Below, one piece after another: positions 1 through 8,256 of a stretch of 38,605 nt of DNA. Each line of letters starts with the position of its first letter. Position 1 is the stretch's first letter. Source of the stretch: Azoarcus sp. GTDB lineage: Bacteria; Pseudomonadota; Gammaproteobacteria; Burkholderiales; Rhodocyclaceae. The notes beneath the pieces are model-generated. The model did no database searches. It was not told the DNA's origin and worked only from the letters and a program-made list of their open reading frames with translations. The position numbers were made by a program, and so were the translations under genes. The DNA lies in contig JAISNX010000141.1 of NCBI GenBank assembly GCA_031276015.1, forward strand, positions 1 to 38,605. The letters are read 5' to 3'.

Positions 1-6
1 GCGACG

Positions 7-61
7 CGGCAATCCATGCGGCTTACTGGATTGCCACGGCCCTTCGGGCCTCGCAATGACG
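7..61. repeat. REP-like palindromic repeat
   Basis: This is an inverted element of the family that recurs in the window. A CGGCAATCC arm is followed by GGATTGCC, a GGGCC stem with TTC loop, and CTCGCAATGACG. It lies just downstream of recD. The sequence from about 41 to 98, which extends beyond the palindrome, recurs almost unchanged near 31277-31335. Nothing else is seen between the window start and the recD stop codon. Confidence 0.7.
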
Positions 62-136
62 GCGGTTCTCTTCGGGCTTCAATTTGTCGATCTGCTCCAG
101 GATGCCCGACAGGGACGCAGGCTCAAGGCTGTTTCA

Positions 137-2053
137 CTACAGCTTCTCCCCTCCCCGCAGTCTGTCCCCCAGTCCGCTGAACCGTTCTCCGCGCGCCACG
201 CTGGCGGCGGCGAAAACCGGCCCGGCGGCAGCGATCACTACCCGCCGCGTCGCGCGGGTGATCGCGGTGTAGAGCAATTCGCGGCTCAATACGCGCGACG
301 GGCGGGCGGGCAGCAGGAACAGGACTTCGGCGAATTCCGACCCCTGGCTTTTGTGCACTGTCAGGGCGAAGGCGGTGTCGTGTTCCGGCAGTCTTTGCGG
401 CGGCAGGGCGCGATACAGGCCGTCGGTAGTGGGGAAAAAGACCCGCGCCGCGCCGTCGGCGTCGGGCAGGCACAGGCCGATGTCGCCATTGAAAAGCCGC
501 GTGACAGGATCGTTTTTCAGCACGATGACCGGCCTTCCGGCCCAGAACGGCCCGTCAGCAAGGCCGATGCCGAGCACGGCGCGCGCGTGCGCGACAAGAT
601 GCGCGTTGATCGCGGCCAGCCCGCAGGGGCCGCCGTGCACCGCCACCAGTACGCGGAAACGCGCGAACGCGGCAAACACCCTGGCCGCACGCGCCGAGGG
701 TGGTTCGCCGGAAGGGGTTTCCCGAAGCGCCGCGAAGTAGGCGGCGTAGCCGTTTTCCATCGCCGCCAGCGCGGCGGCGGCGGGCCAGGCACGCGCCGCG
801 TCCGCGCCACGCCGGACGGTCTCGCCTTCGATCCAGACCACGTCGGGGTCGACGCCGGTTCCCAGCCAGTCCAGCGCCGCCGCGCCTTCGCCCGCGTTGA
901 TTTCGCGCGCCAGACGGCCAATGCCGGAATCGGCGCGGAAGCGGTGGCTCTCGGTCAGCCAGACCACGCTGTCGGCCAGCGCCGCGCCCGGCCCTTCGCC
1001 CGATCCCCGCGTCAGCACATCGGGCGGCGCGCCGGTCAGCGCCGCAAGGCGGGCCGCCCGCGCCGCGCTGAAGTGCCAATTGGCGGAAAGATCGGCGAAC
1101 ACGGCCCCGGCTTCCACGGCGGCAAGTTGATCCTTGTCGCCGAGCAGTATCAGCCGGGCATGCGCGGGCAAGGCGTCGAGCAGGGCGGCGGCAAGCGCGA
1201 GGTCGAGCATCGAGGCTTCGTCGACGACGAGCAGGTCGAGCGCGAGCGGGTTGGCGGCATGGTGGCGGAAGTGCCCCGACTCCGGGGTGGCACCGAGCAG
1301 GCGGTGGAGGGTGTGGGCCTCGCCCGGCAGTTTTGTGCGCACGGCCTCCGGCAAGGCGTGCGCGCGCGCCGCCAGCGCTTCGCGCATCCGCGTTGCGGCC
1401 TTGCCGGTGGGCGCGGCCAGTGCGATGCGCAACGCCGGTTCGAGTTCGAGCAGGCAGGCGATGAAGGCGGCAACGGTGGTGGTTTTGCCGGTGCCGGGGC
1501 CGCCGCTGATGATGGTCAGCCGTTGCTCGAAGGCGAGCGCCGCCGCGACTTTCTGCCAGTCCGGCCCGGCGGCCTCCGGGCGCGGCGGGAAGCGGGCGTC
1601 GAGCACGGCCCGCAGGCGTTCGGCCTGCATCGGTGCCGCATCGGCGGGCGGCGCGGCGGCCAGCGCGGTGAGCGCGGCAGCGAGGCGGGTTTCGAGATCG
1701 AAGAAATGGCGCAGGTAGAGGCGCTCGCCGTCGATGACCAGCGGCCAGGCGGCGGCGGGCAGCTGGGGCGAGTCGGCTTCGACCGCCGCGCCGCTGGCGA
1801 GCAGGGCGCGCCTTGCGGTCTCCGGAGCCGTTCCGGGCAGTTCCCGCAGGGGCAGGCAGACGTGCCCGTCGCAGGCGGCCAGGGCCAGTTCGCGCGCCGC
1901 GTGGGTCAGGAGGGCGATGTCGGCGGGGGCCGCATTCATCCGCTGTGCCCATCGCCCGACCCGGACGGCGAAGCCGTCGGCCAGCGCAGTGCGCGCGGCT
2001 TGCGGCGCATCGCGCCAGGCAGCGGGCGATAGCAGGGTCGCGTCCGCGCTCAT
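137..2053 (-). CDS. recD: RecD, exodeoxyribonuclease V alpha subunit
   Basis: This encodes the 5'-3' helicase subunit of RecBCD, which processes double-strand DNA ends for recombination. The 638-residue product is close to the usual RecD length. It shows Walker A GGPGTGKT at 184-191, a VVDEASMLD Walker B, a LGDKDQLAAVEAGAV motif, and the C-terminal VHKSQGSEF and YTAITRATRRV superfamily 1 motifs. The ATG was chosen because it overlaps the recB stop codon as ATGA (2050-2053), the usual translational coupling. A longer upstream reading frame exists only because it runs through the recB minisatellite in another frame. Identity is secure. recC, the third subunit gene, is not in the window. Confidence 0.96.
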   Translation of the reverse strand: MSADATLLSPAAWRDAPQAARTALADGFAVRVGRWAQRMNAAPADIALLTHAARELALAACDGHVCLPLRELPGTAPETARRALLASGAAVEADSPQLPAAAWPLVIDGERLYLRHFFDLETRLAAALTALAAAPPADAAPMQAERLRAVLDARFPPRPEAAGPDWQKVAAALAFEQRLTIISGGPGTGKTTTVAAFIACLLELEPALRIALAAPTGKAATRMREALAARAHALPEAVRTKLPGEAHTLHRLLGATPESGHFRHHAANPLALDLLVVDEASMLDLALAAALLDALPAHARLILLGDKDQLAAVEAGAVFADLSANWHFSAARAARLAALTGAPPDVLTRGSGEGPGAALADSVVWLTESHRFRADSGIGRLAREINAGEGAAALDWLGTGVDPDVVWIEGETVRRGADAARAWPAAAALAAMENGYAAYFAALRETPSGEPPSARAARVFAAFARFRVLVAVHGGPCGLAAINAHLVAHARAVLGIGLADGPFWAGRPVIVLKNDPVTRLFNGDIGLCLPDADGAARVFFPTTDGLYRALPPQRLPEHDTAFALTVHKSQGSEFAEVLFLLPARPSRVLSRELLYTAITRATRRVVIAAAGPVFAAASVARGERFSGLGDRLRGGEKL

Positions 2054-5000
2054 CGCGGCTCCGCGCCGCCCGCCAGCAGGGCGTCGAGCGATTCGATGGC
2101 CGCTTTCGCGGCGCGGTGGCGGAATACGCCGGCCTGCCCGCCGTCGATACGCCAGCCGGGCCGGGTGCCGCGCACGAAAAGGTAGAGCACGCCGCCGAAA
2201 TGGCGCTCGTAGTCGTAGCCGGGGAGCGTGCCCGCGAGATGGCGGTGCAGGGCGACGGTGTAGAGCAGATGCTGGAGGTGGTAGCCATGCCGCGCCATGA
2301 CCGCCGCCAGCGCCGCGGGCGCGTAGGCCGCCGGGGTGTCGCCGAGATGGTTGGATTTCCAGTCGAGCACCCAGTAGCGCCCTTCGTGCTCGAATACGAG
2401 GTCGATGTAGCCCTTGAGATAACCGGCGAGATCGCGCGGGGCGAGTTTCGGTGTGTCGTAGCCGTGCGCGGCGAGCCAGTCGCCGAGGGCGGCGGCGGCA
2501 AGGCGCGGCGCGGACAGGTAGAAGCCCAGTTCGGTCATGCGCCGCGCCATGGGTACGGTTTCCAGCCGCAGGGGGGTGCCGGGGTCGTCGACGAGCGGCG
2601 TGGCGAGCACGTCGTCGACGAGTTTCGCCAGCATGCGCGTCAGGAGCGCGGTATCCCTGTCCGTCGCGGGCGCGTGGACGGCAAGCGCCCGGTCGATGGC
2701 GGCGGCGCGGGTTTCGGGCCGGGTGAAGTCGATGGCCTCGAACACGGCGTGCACGCAATCGCCCGCCACCGGGCCGCGCGGAAAACGCAGGATGTCGTCG
2801 GTGGGGACGCCGGTGTTGCTGTCGTTTACAGCAGTTTCCTGGCAATACACAGCAGTGTCTTGGCAATCCACAGCAGTGTCCTGGCGATACACAGCAGTCT
2901 CCTGACAATCCACAGCAGTGTCCTGGCGATACACAGCAGTCTCCTGAAAATCCACAGCAGTCTCGTGAAGGGTCTCCGCCATGGTGTCGACGAGTCCGGC
3001 GCGGGCGTCGTGATCCCGCGCCGCGTCCTCGTGGGTTGCGCCCGACATCAAGGCACTGAAGCTGCCAAGCCGCCAGCCGCCCGGCACTTTCGGCGCACGC
3101 GGCGCGGAAAAGGCCCGCCGTGCGGTCTCCGGTTCCAGGCGCGCGCCTTCCCCCGAAGGAAGGTCGTCGAGGATGATCGCGCCCTGGCTCGCGGCGGCCA
3201 GCCCGCGCCAGCGTGCGTCGACTTCGGCGGGCGTCCAGTCTTTCTTCTTCCGCCAGCCGTCCAGCGCGATGCCCGCGCCCGTCACCAGCCAGTTGAGCAG
3301 GCTGTGGGCGCTCTCGTTGAAGTTGCCGCCTTTTCCGGGTGCGCCCTTGTCGTAACAGCCGGTGACGAGATAGCAGCGGTGCACGGCCCGCGTCAGCGCC
3401 ACGTAGATGAGCCGCAGGGTTTCGGCGTCGCGCTCGTCCCGCAATTTTTCCTTGATGAGTTCTTCGTCCTCCGTGTCCACGCGCCAGTCCACGACCTGCC
3501 TGCCGTCCTCGTCGTGCCAGAGCCGCATCGGCCCGCCGCGCTGCCCCGCGACGTAGCCGTCGAACAGAAACGGGCAGAACACGATGCCGTACTGCAAGCC
3601 CTTGGCGCGGTAGATGGTGACGATCCGCACCAGATTACGGTCGGACTCCAGCCGCAACAGGGCATCGTCGCCCCCGCCGCCCTCGGCGCGACGGCGGGCG
3701 AGCACCCCGAGCAGGACGGCGGGCGAGGCGCGCCCGGCTTCCTGCTGCAAAAGCTCCAGCAGATGCAGCAGGTTGGTCAGCCGCCGCTCGCCGTCCTCGC
3801 GCTCAAGCAGGCGCGAGGCCACGCCGTCCCCGTTCATCCAGCGCCACGCCATGAAGGCGAAGCCGCGCCGCAACCAGTCCTCGCGCCAAACAGCGAAACG
3901 CTCGAACTGCCCGACCAGCCCATTCTCGTCGTCCGCCAGCCGCGCCAGCGCGGTGGCATCCCACCCCATCAGCCCGGTGGCCAGCGCCGCCTTGATCCGG
4001 CGTTCGCGCGACGGCTCGGCAATCGCCCGCAAGACCTGCTCCAGTTCCCCGGCCTCGCCGGAAACGAAAACGCTGCTTTGGGAGAGTTCGACGCTGCCCA
4101 CGCCTTTTTGCGCCAGCGCCGCTTTCATGCGCGCGCCTTCGTTGTGCGTGCGCACCAGCACCGCAATATCGCCCGCCGTCAGCGGACGCTCGCCGATGCG
4201 GATGTCGCCCCGCGCGCCCGCCGCGAGCAGACGGGCAATTTCCGCCGCGCTCGCCGCCGCCGCACGGGCAATCGCCTCTTTGCGACGCAGACGCTCGCCG
4301 CCCGCGCCGCCGCCATCGCCACCATCATCGTCGCCGCCTTCGGCGTTTCCGGCATCTTCGCCGCGCGGGATGCGCCACAGCCGCAAGGCGGCATCGCCGC
4401 CCGAGGGCGTCCGGTCGTCCAGGTGCTGCGAGGGGTCGTGCGAGCGCACGGGCCGGAAATCCAGCCCGGTTTCCATGAAGGCCGCGTCGTTTGCGCCGAA
4501 CAGGGTATTGCAGGCCGCGACCAGCGCCGGGGCCGAGCGGCGGTTGACGTCGAGCGTGTAGTGCGCATCGGCCAGCACGCGCGCGCGAAGGTAGGTCTGG
4601 AGGTCCGCGCCGCGAAAGCTGTAGATGGCCTGCTTGGGATCGCCGACGAGGAAAAGGCTGCCATGGCGGCCATCGCAATCGTAAATGCGCTGGAAGATCG
4701 CCAGTTGCAGCGGGTCGGTGTCCTGGAATTCGTCGATCAGCGCCACGGGGTAGCGCGTGTGCAATGCCCGGGCCAGCCAGGGCTGGCGACCGGAAGCGAG
4801 GGCGTCATGGGCATTCCACAGGATGTCGTCGAACGCGGCGCGGCGCTCGTGCTGCTTGCGGCGGCGCAATTCGGCACCGGCTTCTTCGACGAAGCGGCGC
4901 AACAGGCGCATCCGTCCGCGCGCCAGCGCCGCATCGAAGCCTTGGCGCACATCCAGCAGCTTTTGCGCGGCGGTGAAAAAGGGGTGTTTGGGGGGGGCTT

Positions 5001-5931
5001 TCCCTTTGTTCGTCCTGGCCGCGAGCTTTGCGCCGCCGAGAAGGTCGAGTTTGTTGCCCTCGCCAGCGCCGGATTCGGCACGCGCATCACGTGCCGCTAG
5101 CCAGGCCGCCCAGGACTGGAAGGCCGTATCAATCGCCTCGGGCTTGTAGATTCCCTTGTGGAGACCCGTAGCGCCATCCATCGCCCGCCGGACATCGGCA
5201 CCATCGCCCCAGAGGCGACGGGCTTCGTCATAACAACCGTCCAGTGCCGCCGAAAGCGCGCCGAGGTCGCCTTCGCCCGCCTCGTCGACATCCTCCTCGT
5301 CCCACAACACCCACGCCAAGGGACGCGCCTGCGCTTCCTTGAGCCACTGCGCCCAACGTTCGGGGCTGTCGCGGCACACCAGCAAATGCCCGGCCAGCGC
5401 CCCGTCGATGCCCGAAATCTCGCGCCGCCAGAAATCCTGCGTGGTTTCGAGACGCAGGTCGCCATCGTCCTCGCTCACCTCAAGCGCATAAGGCAGCCCT
5501 GCGGCAAAGGGCGTATCGACCAGCGCGCGCTGGCAGAATCCGTGGATCGTGAAAATCGCGGCTTCATCGAACGTCGCCAGTGCCCCCCGCAGGCGTCGGC
5601 ACATGGCGGATTCATCCACCCCGGCCCGCCGCGCCGCGCCGAGCAGGGCGTCAATGAAAGGATCGCCGCCGACACCGCCGCCTTCGAGCACCCGCAAAAC
5701 GGCGACGATGCGCTCCCGGATGCGGGCGGAAAGCTCCGCCGTGGCGGCGCGCGTAAAAGTCACGACCAGCAGGCGGCTCACCGGCAGGTCTTTTTCGAGC
5801 AACTGCCGCAGATAAAGGCCGCAGATATTCCAGGTCTTGCCGGTACCCGCCGACGCCTCGATCAACGCGATGCCGTCGAGCGGGCAGGCAAACGCATCGA
5901 ACGGCTCGAACGCGGACGGTAGCGGCGTCAT
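2050..5931 (-). CDS. recB: RecB, exodeoxyribonuclease V beta subunit
   Basis: This encodes the 3'-5' helicase and nuclease subunit of RecBCD. The 1293-residue protein is about 110 longer than the E. coli form. Walker A ASAGTGKT lies at 26-33. LIDEFQDTDPLQ (motif II), DPKQAIYSFRGAD (motif III) and a UvrD-like YRAKGLQY motif follow. The C-terminal nuclease keeps the metal-binding pattern GYIDLVF ... VLDWKSN. Residues about 986-1034 are seven tandem heptapeptides between the helicase part and the start of the nuclease domain (FPRGPVAGD). The nuclease is intact after the repeat, so the gene is probably functional. It overlaps recD by 4 bases. The upstream neighbour is psd, 15 bases away, not recC. 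Confidence 0.95.
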   Translation of the reverse strand: MTPLPSAFEPFDAFACPLDGIALIEASAGTGKTWNICGLYLRQLLEKDLPVSRLLVVTFTRAATAELSARIRERIVAVLRVLEGGGVGGDPFIDALLGAARRAGVDESAMCRRLRGALATFDEAAIFTIHGFCQRALVDTPFAAGLPYALEVSEDDGDLRLETTQDFWRREISGIDGALAGHLLVCRDSPERWAQWLKEAQARPLAWVLWDEEDVDEAGEGDLGALSAALDGCYDEARRLWGDGADVRRAMDGATGLHKGIYKPEAIDTAFQSWAAWLAARDARAESGAGEGNKLDLLGGAKLAARTNKGKAPPKHPFFTAAQKLLDVRQGFDAALARGRMRLLRRFVEEAGAELRRRKQHERRAAFDDILWNAHDALASGRQPWLARALHTRYPVALIDEFQDTDPLQLAIFQRIYDCDGRHGSLFLVGDPKQAIYSFRGADLQTYLRARVLADAHYTLDVNRRSAPALVAACNTLFGANDAAFMETGLDFRPVRSHDPSQHLDDRTPSGGDAALRLWRIPRGEDAGNAEGGDDDGGDGGGAGGERLRRKEAIARAAAASAAEIARLLAAGARGDIRIGERPLTAGDIAVLVRTHNEGARMKAALAQKGVGSVELSQSSVFVSGEAGELEQVLRAIAEPSRERRIKAALATGLMGWDATALARLADDENGLVGQFERFAVWREDWLRRGFAFMAWRWMNGDGVASRLLEREDGERRLTNLLHLLELLQQEAGRASPAVLLGVLARRRAEGGGGDDALLRLESDRNLVRIVTIYRAKGLQYGIVFCPFLFDGYVAGQRGGPMRLWHDEDGRQVVDWRVDTEDEELIKEKLRDERDAETLRLIYVALTRAVHRCYLVTGCYDKGAPGKGGNFNESAHSLLNWLVTGAGIALDGWRKKKDWTPAEVDARWRGLAAASQGAIILDDLPSGEGARLEPETARRAFSAPRAPKVPGGWRLGSFSALMSGATHEDAARDHDARAGLVDTMAETLHETAVDFQETAVYRQDTAVDCQETAVYRQDTAVDCQDTAVYCQETAVNDSNTGVPTDDILRFPRGPVAGDCVHAVFEAIDFTRPETRAAAIDRALAVHAPATDRDTALLTRMLAKLVDDVLATPLVDDPGTPLRLETVPMARRMTELGFYLSAPRLAAAALGDWLAAHGYDTPKLAPRDLAGYLKGYIDLVFEHEGRYWVLDWKSNHLGDTPAAYAPAALAAVMARHGYHLQHLLYTVALHRHLAGTLPGYDYERHFGGVLYLFVRGTRPGWRIDGGQAGVFRHRAAKAAIESLDALLAGGAEPR
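2828..2974 (-). repeat. 21-bp in-frame minisatellite in recB
   Basis: Seven consecutive 21-bp units start at 2828, 2849, 2870, 2891, 2912, 2933 and 2954, each beginning ACAGCAGT on the plus strand. They encode heptapeptides of the form (E/D)TAV(D/Y)xQ on the minus strand. D and Y largely alternate at position five, suggesting a 42-bp higher-order unit. The last heptad in protein order (ETAVNDS) is degenerate. Because the period is a multiple of three, gain or loss of units would keep the RecB frame. Confidence 0.93.
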
Positions 5932-5946
5932 CGCCCCGCCGCCGCG

Positions 5947-6798
5947 TCAGGCCGTGCCGAGGCTTCCCATCGCCTCGCCCATGCGCACGGGCCGCCCCGG
6001 CACCCACTCCGGCGCGAAACGCAGCACCGGACGCGCGAAAAGCGCCACCACGGTCGAGCCGAGCAGGAAGCGCCCCATTTCCGCGCCCTGCGCCAGTTCG
6101 ACGCCCGTTTCCTCGTATTGCCAGATGCTTTGACGGCGATGGCGCGGCGGCGTCACCACCCCATGCCAGACGGTCGCCACGCTGCCGACGATTGTTGCGC
6201 CGACGAGCACGAGCGCGAACGGCCCCAGCGCCGACTCGAACACGCACACCACCCGTTCATTGCGGGCGAACAAACCCGGCACCCGCCGCGCCATGAGCGA
6301 ATTCACCGAAAACAGGCTGCCCGGCACATGGATCATGCGGACGAGACGCCCGGCGCAAGGCATATGGATGCGGTGGTAATCGCGCGGACTCAGATAAAGG
6401 GTAGCGAAACTGCCGTTTTCAAAGCGCGCCGCCAGTTCGGCATCGCCGCCGACCAGGGCCAGCGTGGAATAGTGATGTCCCTTGGCCTGGAAAATCTGCC
6501 CGCCCGCGATAGCGCCGAACTCACTGACCGCGCCATCGACCGGACAGACGAGACCCGCATCGGCAAGCGGCCGCAGCCCCGGACGCAAGGCGCGGGTAAA
6601 AAAATCGTTGAAACAGGCATAGGCGCGCAAATCCGGCTCGGCGGCCTCATTCATATCGACGCCATAACGGCGCGCAAACGCGGAAATCGCCGCCGTCGTG
6701 ACCGCCCCGCCCCGCCAGGACGCGAGTTTGCCTGCCAGGGATGTCAGCAGGCGTTTGGGCAGCAAATATTGACACAGCACGGAGAGGGATTCGGACAT
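5947..6798 (-). CDS. psd: Phosphatidylserine decarboxylase proenzyme
   Basis: The enzyme converts phosphatidylserine to phosphatidylethanolamine at the inner membrane. The 283-residue product has the family core: FNDFFTRALRPGLRP near the N-terminus, CPVDGAVSEFG, YLSPRDYHRIHMP with its histidine, and a C-terminal LGST. In LGST, self-cleavage between Gly and Ser generates the pyruvoyl group and the alpha and beta chains. The ATG before SESLSVL gives the normal length; longer readings run into the divergent promoter region. The gene is divergent from pldA, 159 bases away, and 15 bases upstream of recB on the same strand. Confidence 0.96.
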   Translation of the reverse strand: MSESLSVLCQYLLPKRLLTSLAGKLASWRGGAVTTAAISAFARRYGVDMNEAAEPDLRAYACFNDFFTRALRPGLRPLADAGLVCPVDGAVSEFGAIAGGQIFQAKGHHYSTLALVGGDAELAARFENGSFATLYLSPRDYHRIHMPCAGRLVRMIHVPGSLFSVNSLMARRVPGLFARNERVVCVFESALGPFALVLVGATIVGSVATVWHGVVTPPRHRRQSIWQYEETGVELAQGAEMGRFLLGSTVVALFARPVLRFAPEWVPGRPVRMGEAMGSLGTA

Positions 6799-6957
6799 GA
6801 TCGACCCCGGCAACAGAACGAACGCGATTATGCCCCACCCCGGTGCGCGACACGGCATCGTCTGGCCGTAACAATACCGCCTCCCGCCACGATTTTCCCA
6901 ACAGCCATACCGGAATGCGTAAGATCGGACGCCGGAAAACCGTTTGACGGGCAGATC

Positions 6958-8220
6958 ATGCCAATACTCGAAAAGAATTTCATCCTGCGCGCCATCCTCC
7001 CGGCGCTGCTGCTGGCGGCGACGGTGCCCGTGCACGCGGAGGAAGCGCACTGCGCGCCCGATGACGGGAGAGACGAAAAGACCCCGGCGCTGCCCGCGCA
7101 CGCGGCGGACTGGCTGCTGGCCGCGCCTGTCCCGAACGTCTCGCCCGGACAGAGTTTCGAGGTCATCGTCAGCGGCGAGCCGGGCGAAGCGGGCTGGCCG
7201 CCCAATCTATCCGCATCGGTCGAACTGCCCGGCAAATGCCTGCGCGTGGCGCTGGAACTGACGGCGATCGGCAAACCCGGCCCGTCGAGACAACGTTATT
7301 TCGGGCGCTGGCCCATCGAAGCCGTGGGCGTCAACGAACTGACGCTGACCGATGCCGCCGGTGCCCGCCTGCTCTTCAGGACGACGCCGATGCTTCCCGC
7401 GCGTGCCCTGTCCGACGACGCGCAAACCGAAGACAACACCGCCAGCGTGCAGACTGCCGAGGCCAACCTCATCGCGCCTGCCGACGCGGCCAACACCCTC
7501 ATCGAATCGACGGCGCTGAGCTTCCACGAACCCATGTACATCGTATTCGGCGGTACGCATCCCCGCTCGGCGCGCTACCAGCTCAGCTTCCGCTATCGCC
7601 TGTTCGATGCCCAGGGCGCGGTCGGCAAGAACCTGCCGGTGACAAAAGGGCTTTACTTCGCCTTCACCCAGACTGCGATGTGGGATCTCGAATCCGAATC
7701 CAAACCCTTCCGCGACACCAGCTTTCGTCCCTCGCTGTTTTTCCAGTGGAAAACCGTCGACCCGCCCCTTGGCGACTCCCTGGCGCTGGCGGGCGGTTAC
7801 GAGCACGAATCCAATGGCCGCGACGGCCCGGACTCCCGCAGCATCGACACCTGGATCGTGCGTGCCGACCTGCGCCACTACCTGCCCGACGGCAGAACCT
7901 ACATCGGCATCGAGCCGAAGATATGGCGCTACATGGACAAGAGCGACAACCCCGACATCGCCCGTTACCGCGGCTACGGCCAGCTTGGCCTGCGCATCGG
8001 GCGCGACTCCGCGCTGATGCTCACCGCCATCCTGCGCCGCGGCACCGCGGGCGTCGGCAGCACCCAGTTCGATTTGTCCTACCCGCTGCGGGCGAGCATC
8101 TTCTCGGGCGTCGGCACCTTCGTTCATGTGCAGTATTTCAACGGATACGGGCAAACCTTGCTCGAATACAAGGAATCGCGCCATCCGCAGATCAGGGTCG
8201 GGGTTTCGCTGGTGCGCTGA
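6958..8220 (+). CDS. pldA: Outer membrane phospholipase A (OMPLA)
   Basis: This is a 420-residue beta-barrel phospholipase of the outer membrane that hydrolyses acyl esters of phospholipids. A signal peptide spans about residues 1-27 (ends VHA before EE). The catalytic block is YEHESNGRDGP, with His283 and Ser285. The residue aligned with E. coli Asn156, the third member of the triad, is Asp297 (SRSID in place of SRSWN). Downstream strands keep NPDIARYRGYGQL and the terminal VGVSLV, as in OMPLA. An extra stretch of roughly 180 residues before the barrel is longer than in E. coli. The start is the ATG that begins the signal peptide; upstream in-frame sequence is antisense to psd. Confidence 0.93.
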   Translation: MPILEKNFILRAILPALLLAATVPVHAEEAHCAPDDGRDEKTPALPAHAADWLLAAPVPNVSPGQSFEVIVSGEPGEAGWPPNLSASVELPGKCLRVALELTAIGKPGPSRQRYFGRWPIEAVGVNELTLTDAAGARLLFRTTPMLPARALSDDAQTEDNTASVQTAEANLIAPADAANTLIESTALSFHEPMYIVFGGTHPRSARYQLSFRYRLFDAQGAVGKNLPVTKGLYFAFTQTAMWDLESESKPFRDTSFRPSLFFQWKTVDPPLGDSLALAGGYEHESNGRDGPDSRSIDTWIVRADLRHYLPDGRTYIGIEPKIWRYMDKSDNPDIARYRGYGQLGLRIGRDSALMLTAILRRGTAGVGSTQFDLSYPLRASIFSGVGTFVHVQYFNGYGQTLLEYKESRHPQIRVGVSLVR

Positions 8221-8221
8221 A

Positions 8222-8251
8222 ACCGCCACGGCGCTTCGCCTGCAATGGCGG
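8222..8251. terminator. Hairpin between convergent genes, REP-derived
   Basis: CCGCCA pairs with TGGCGG, and an inner GGCG pairs with CGCC over a CTT loop. The element sits in the 36 bases between the convergent pldA and cyclase-like/FHA genes. It may end transcription from either side, although there is no T-run. Its core (CCACGGCGCTTCGC) matches the palindromic repeats found elsewhere in the window. Confidence 0.4.
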
Positions 8252-8256
8252 GTGAT

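Noticed and set aside
2828-2974. CRISPR array
   Set aside because: The 21-bp units are contiguous with no unique spacers and are in frame in recB.
56-5100. Very long plus-strand open frames opposite recD and recB
   Set aside because: They are arginine/glycine-rich shadow frames typical of GC-rich DNA. The minus strand carries all the RecB and RecD motifs.
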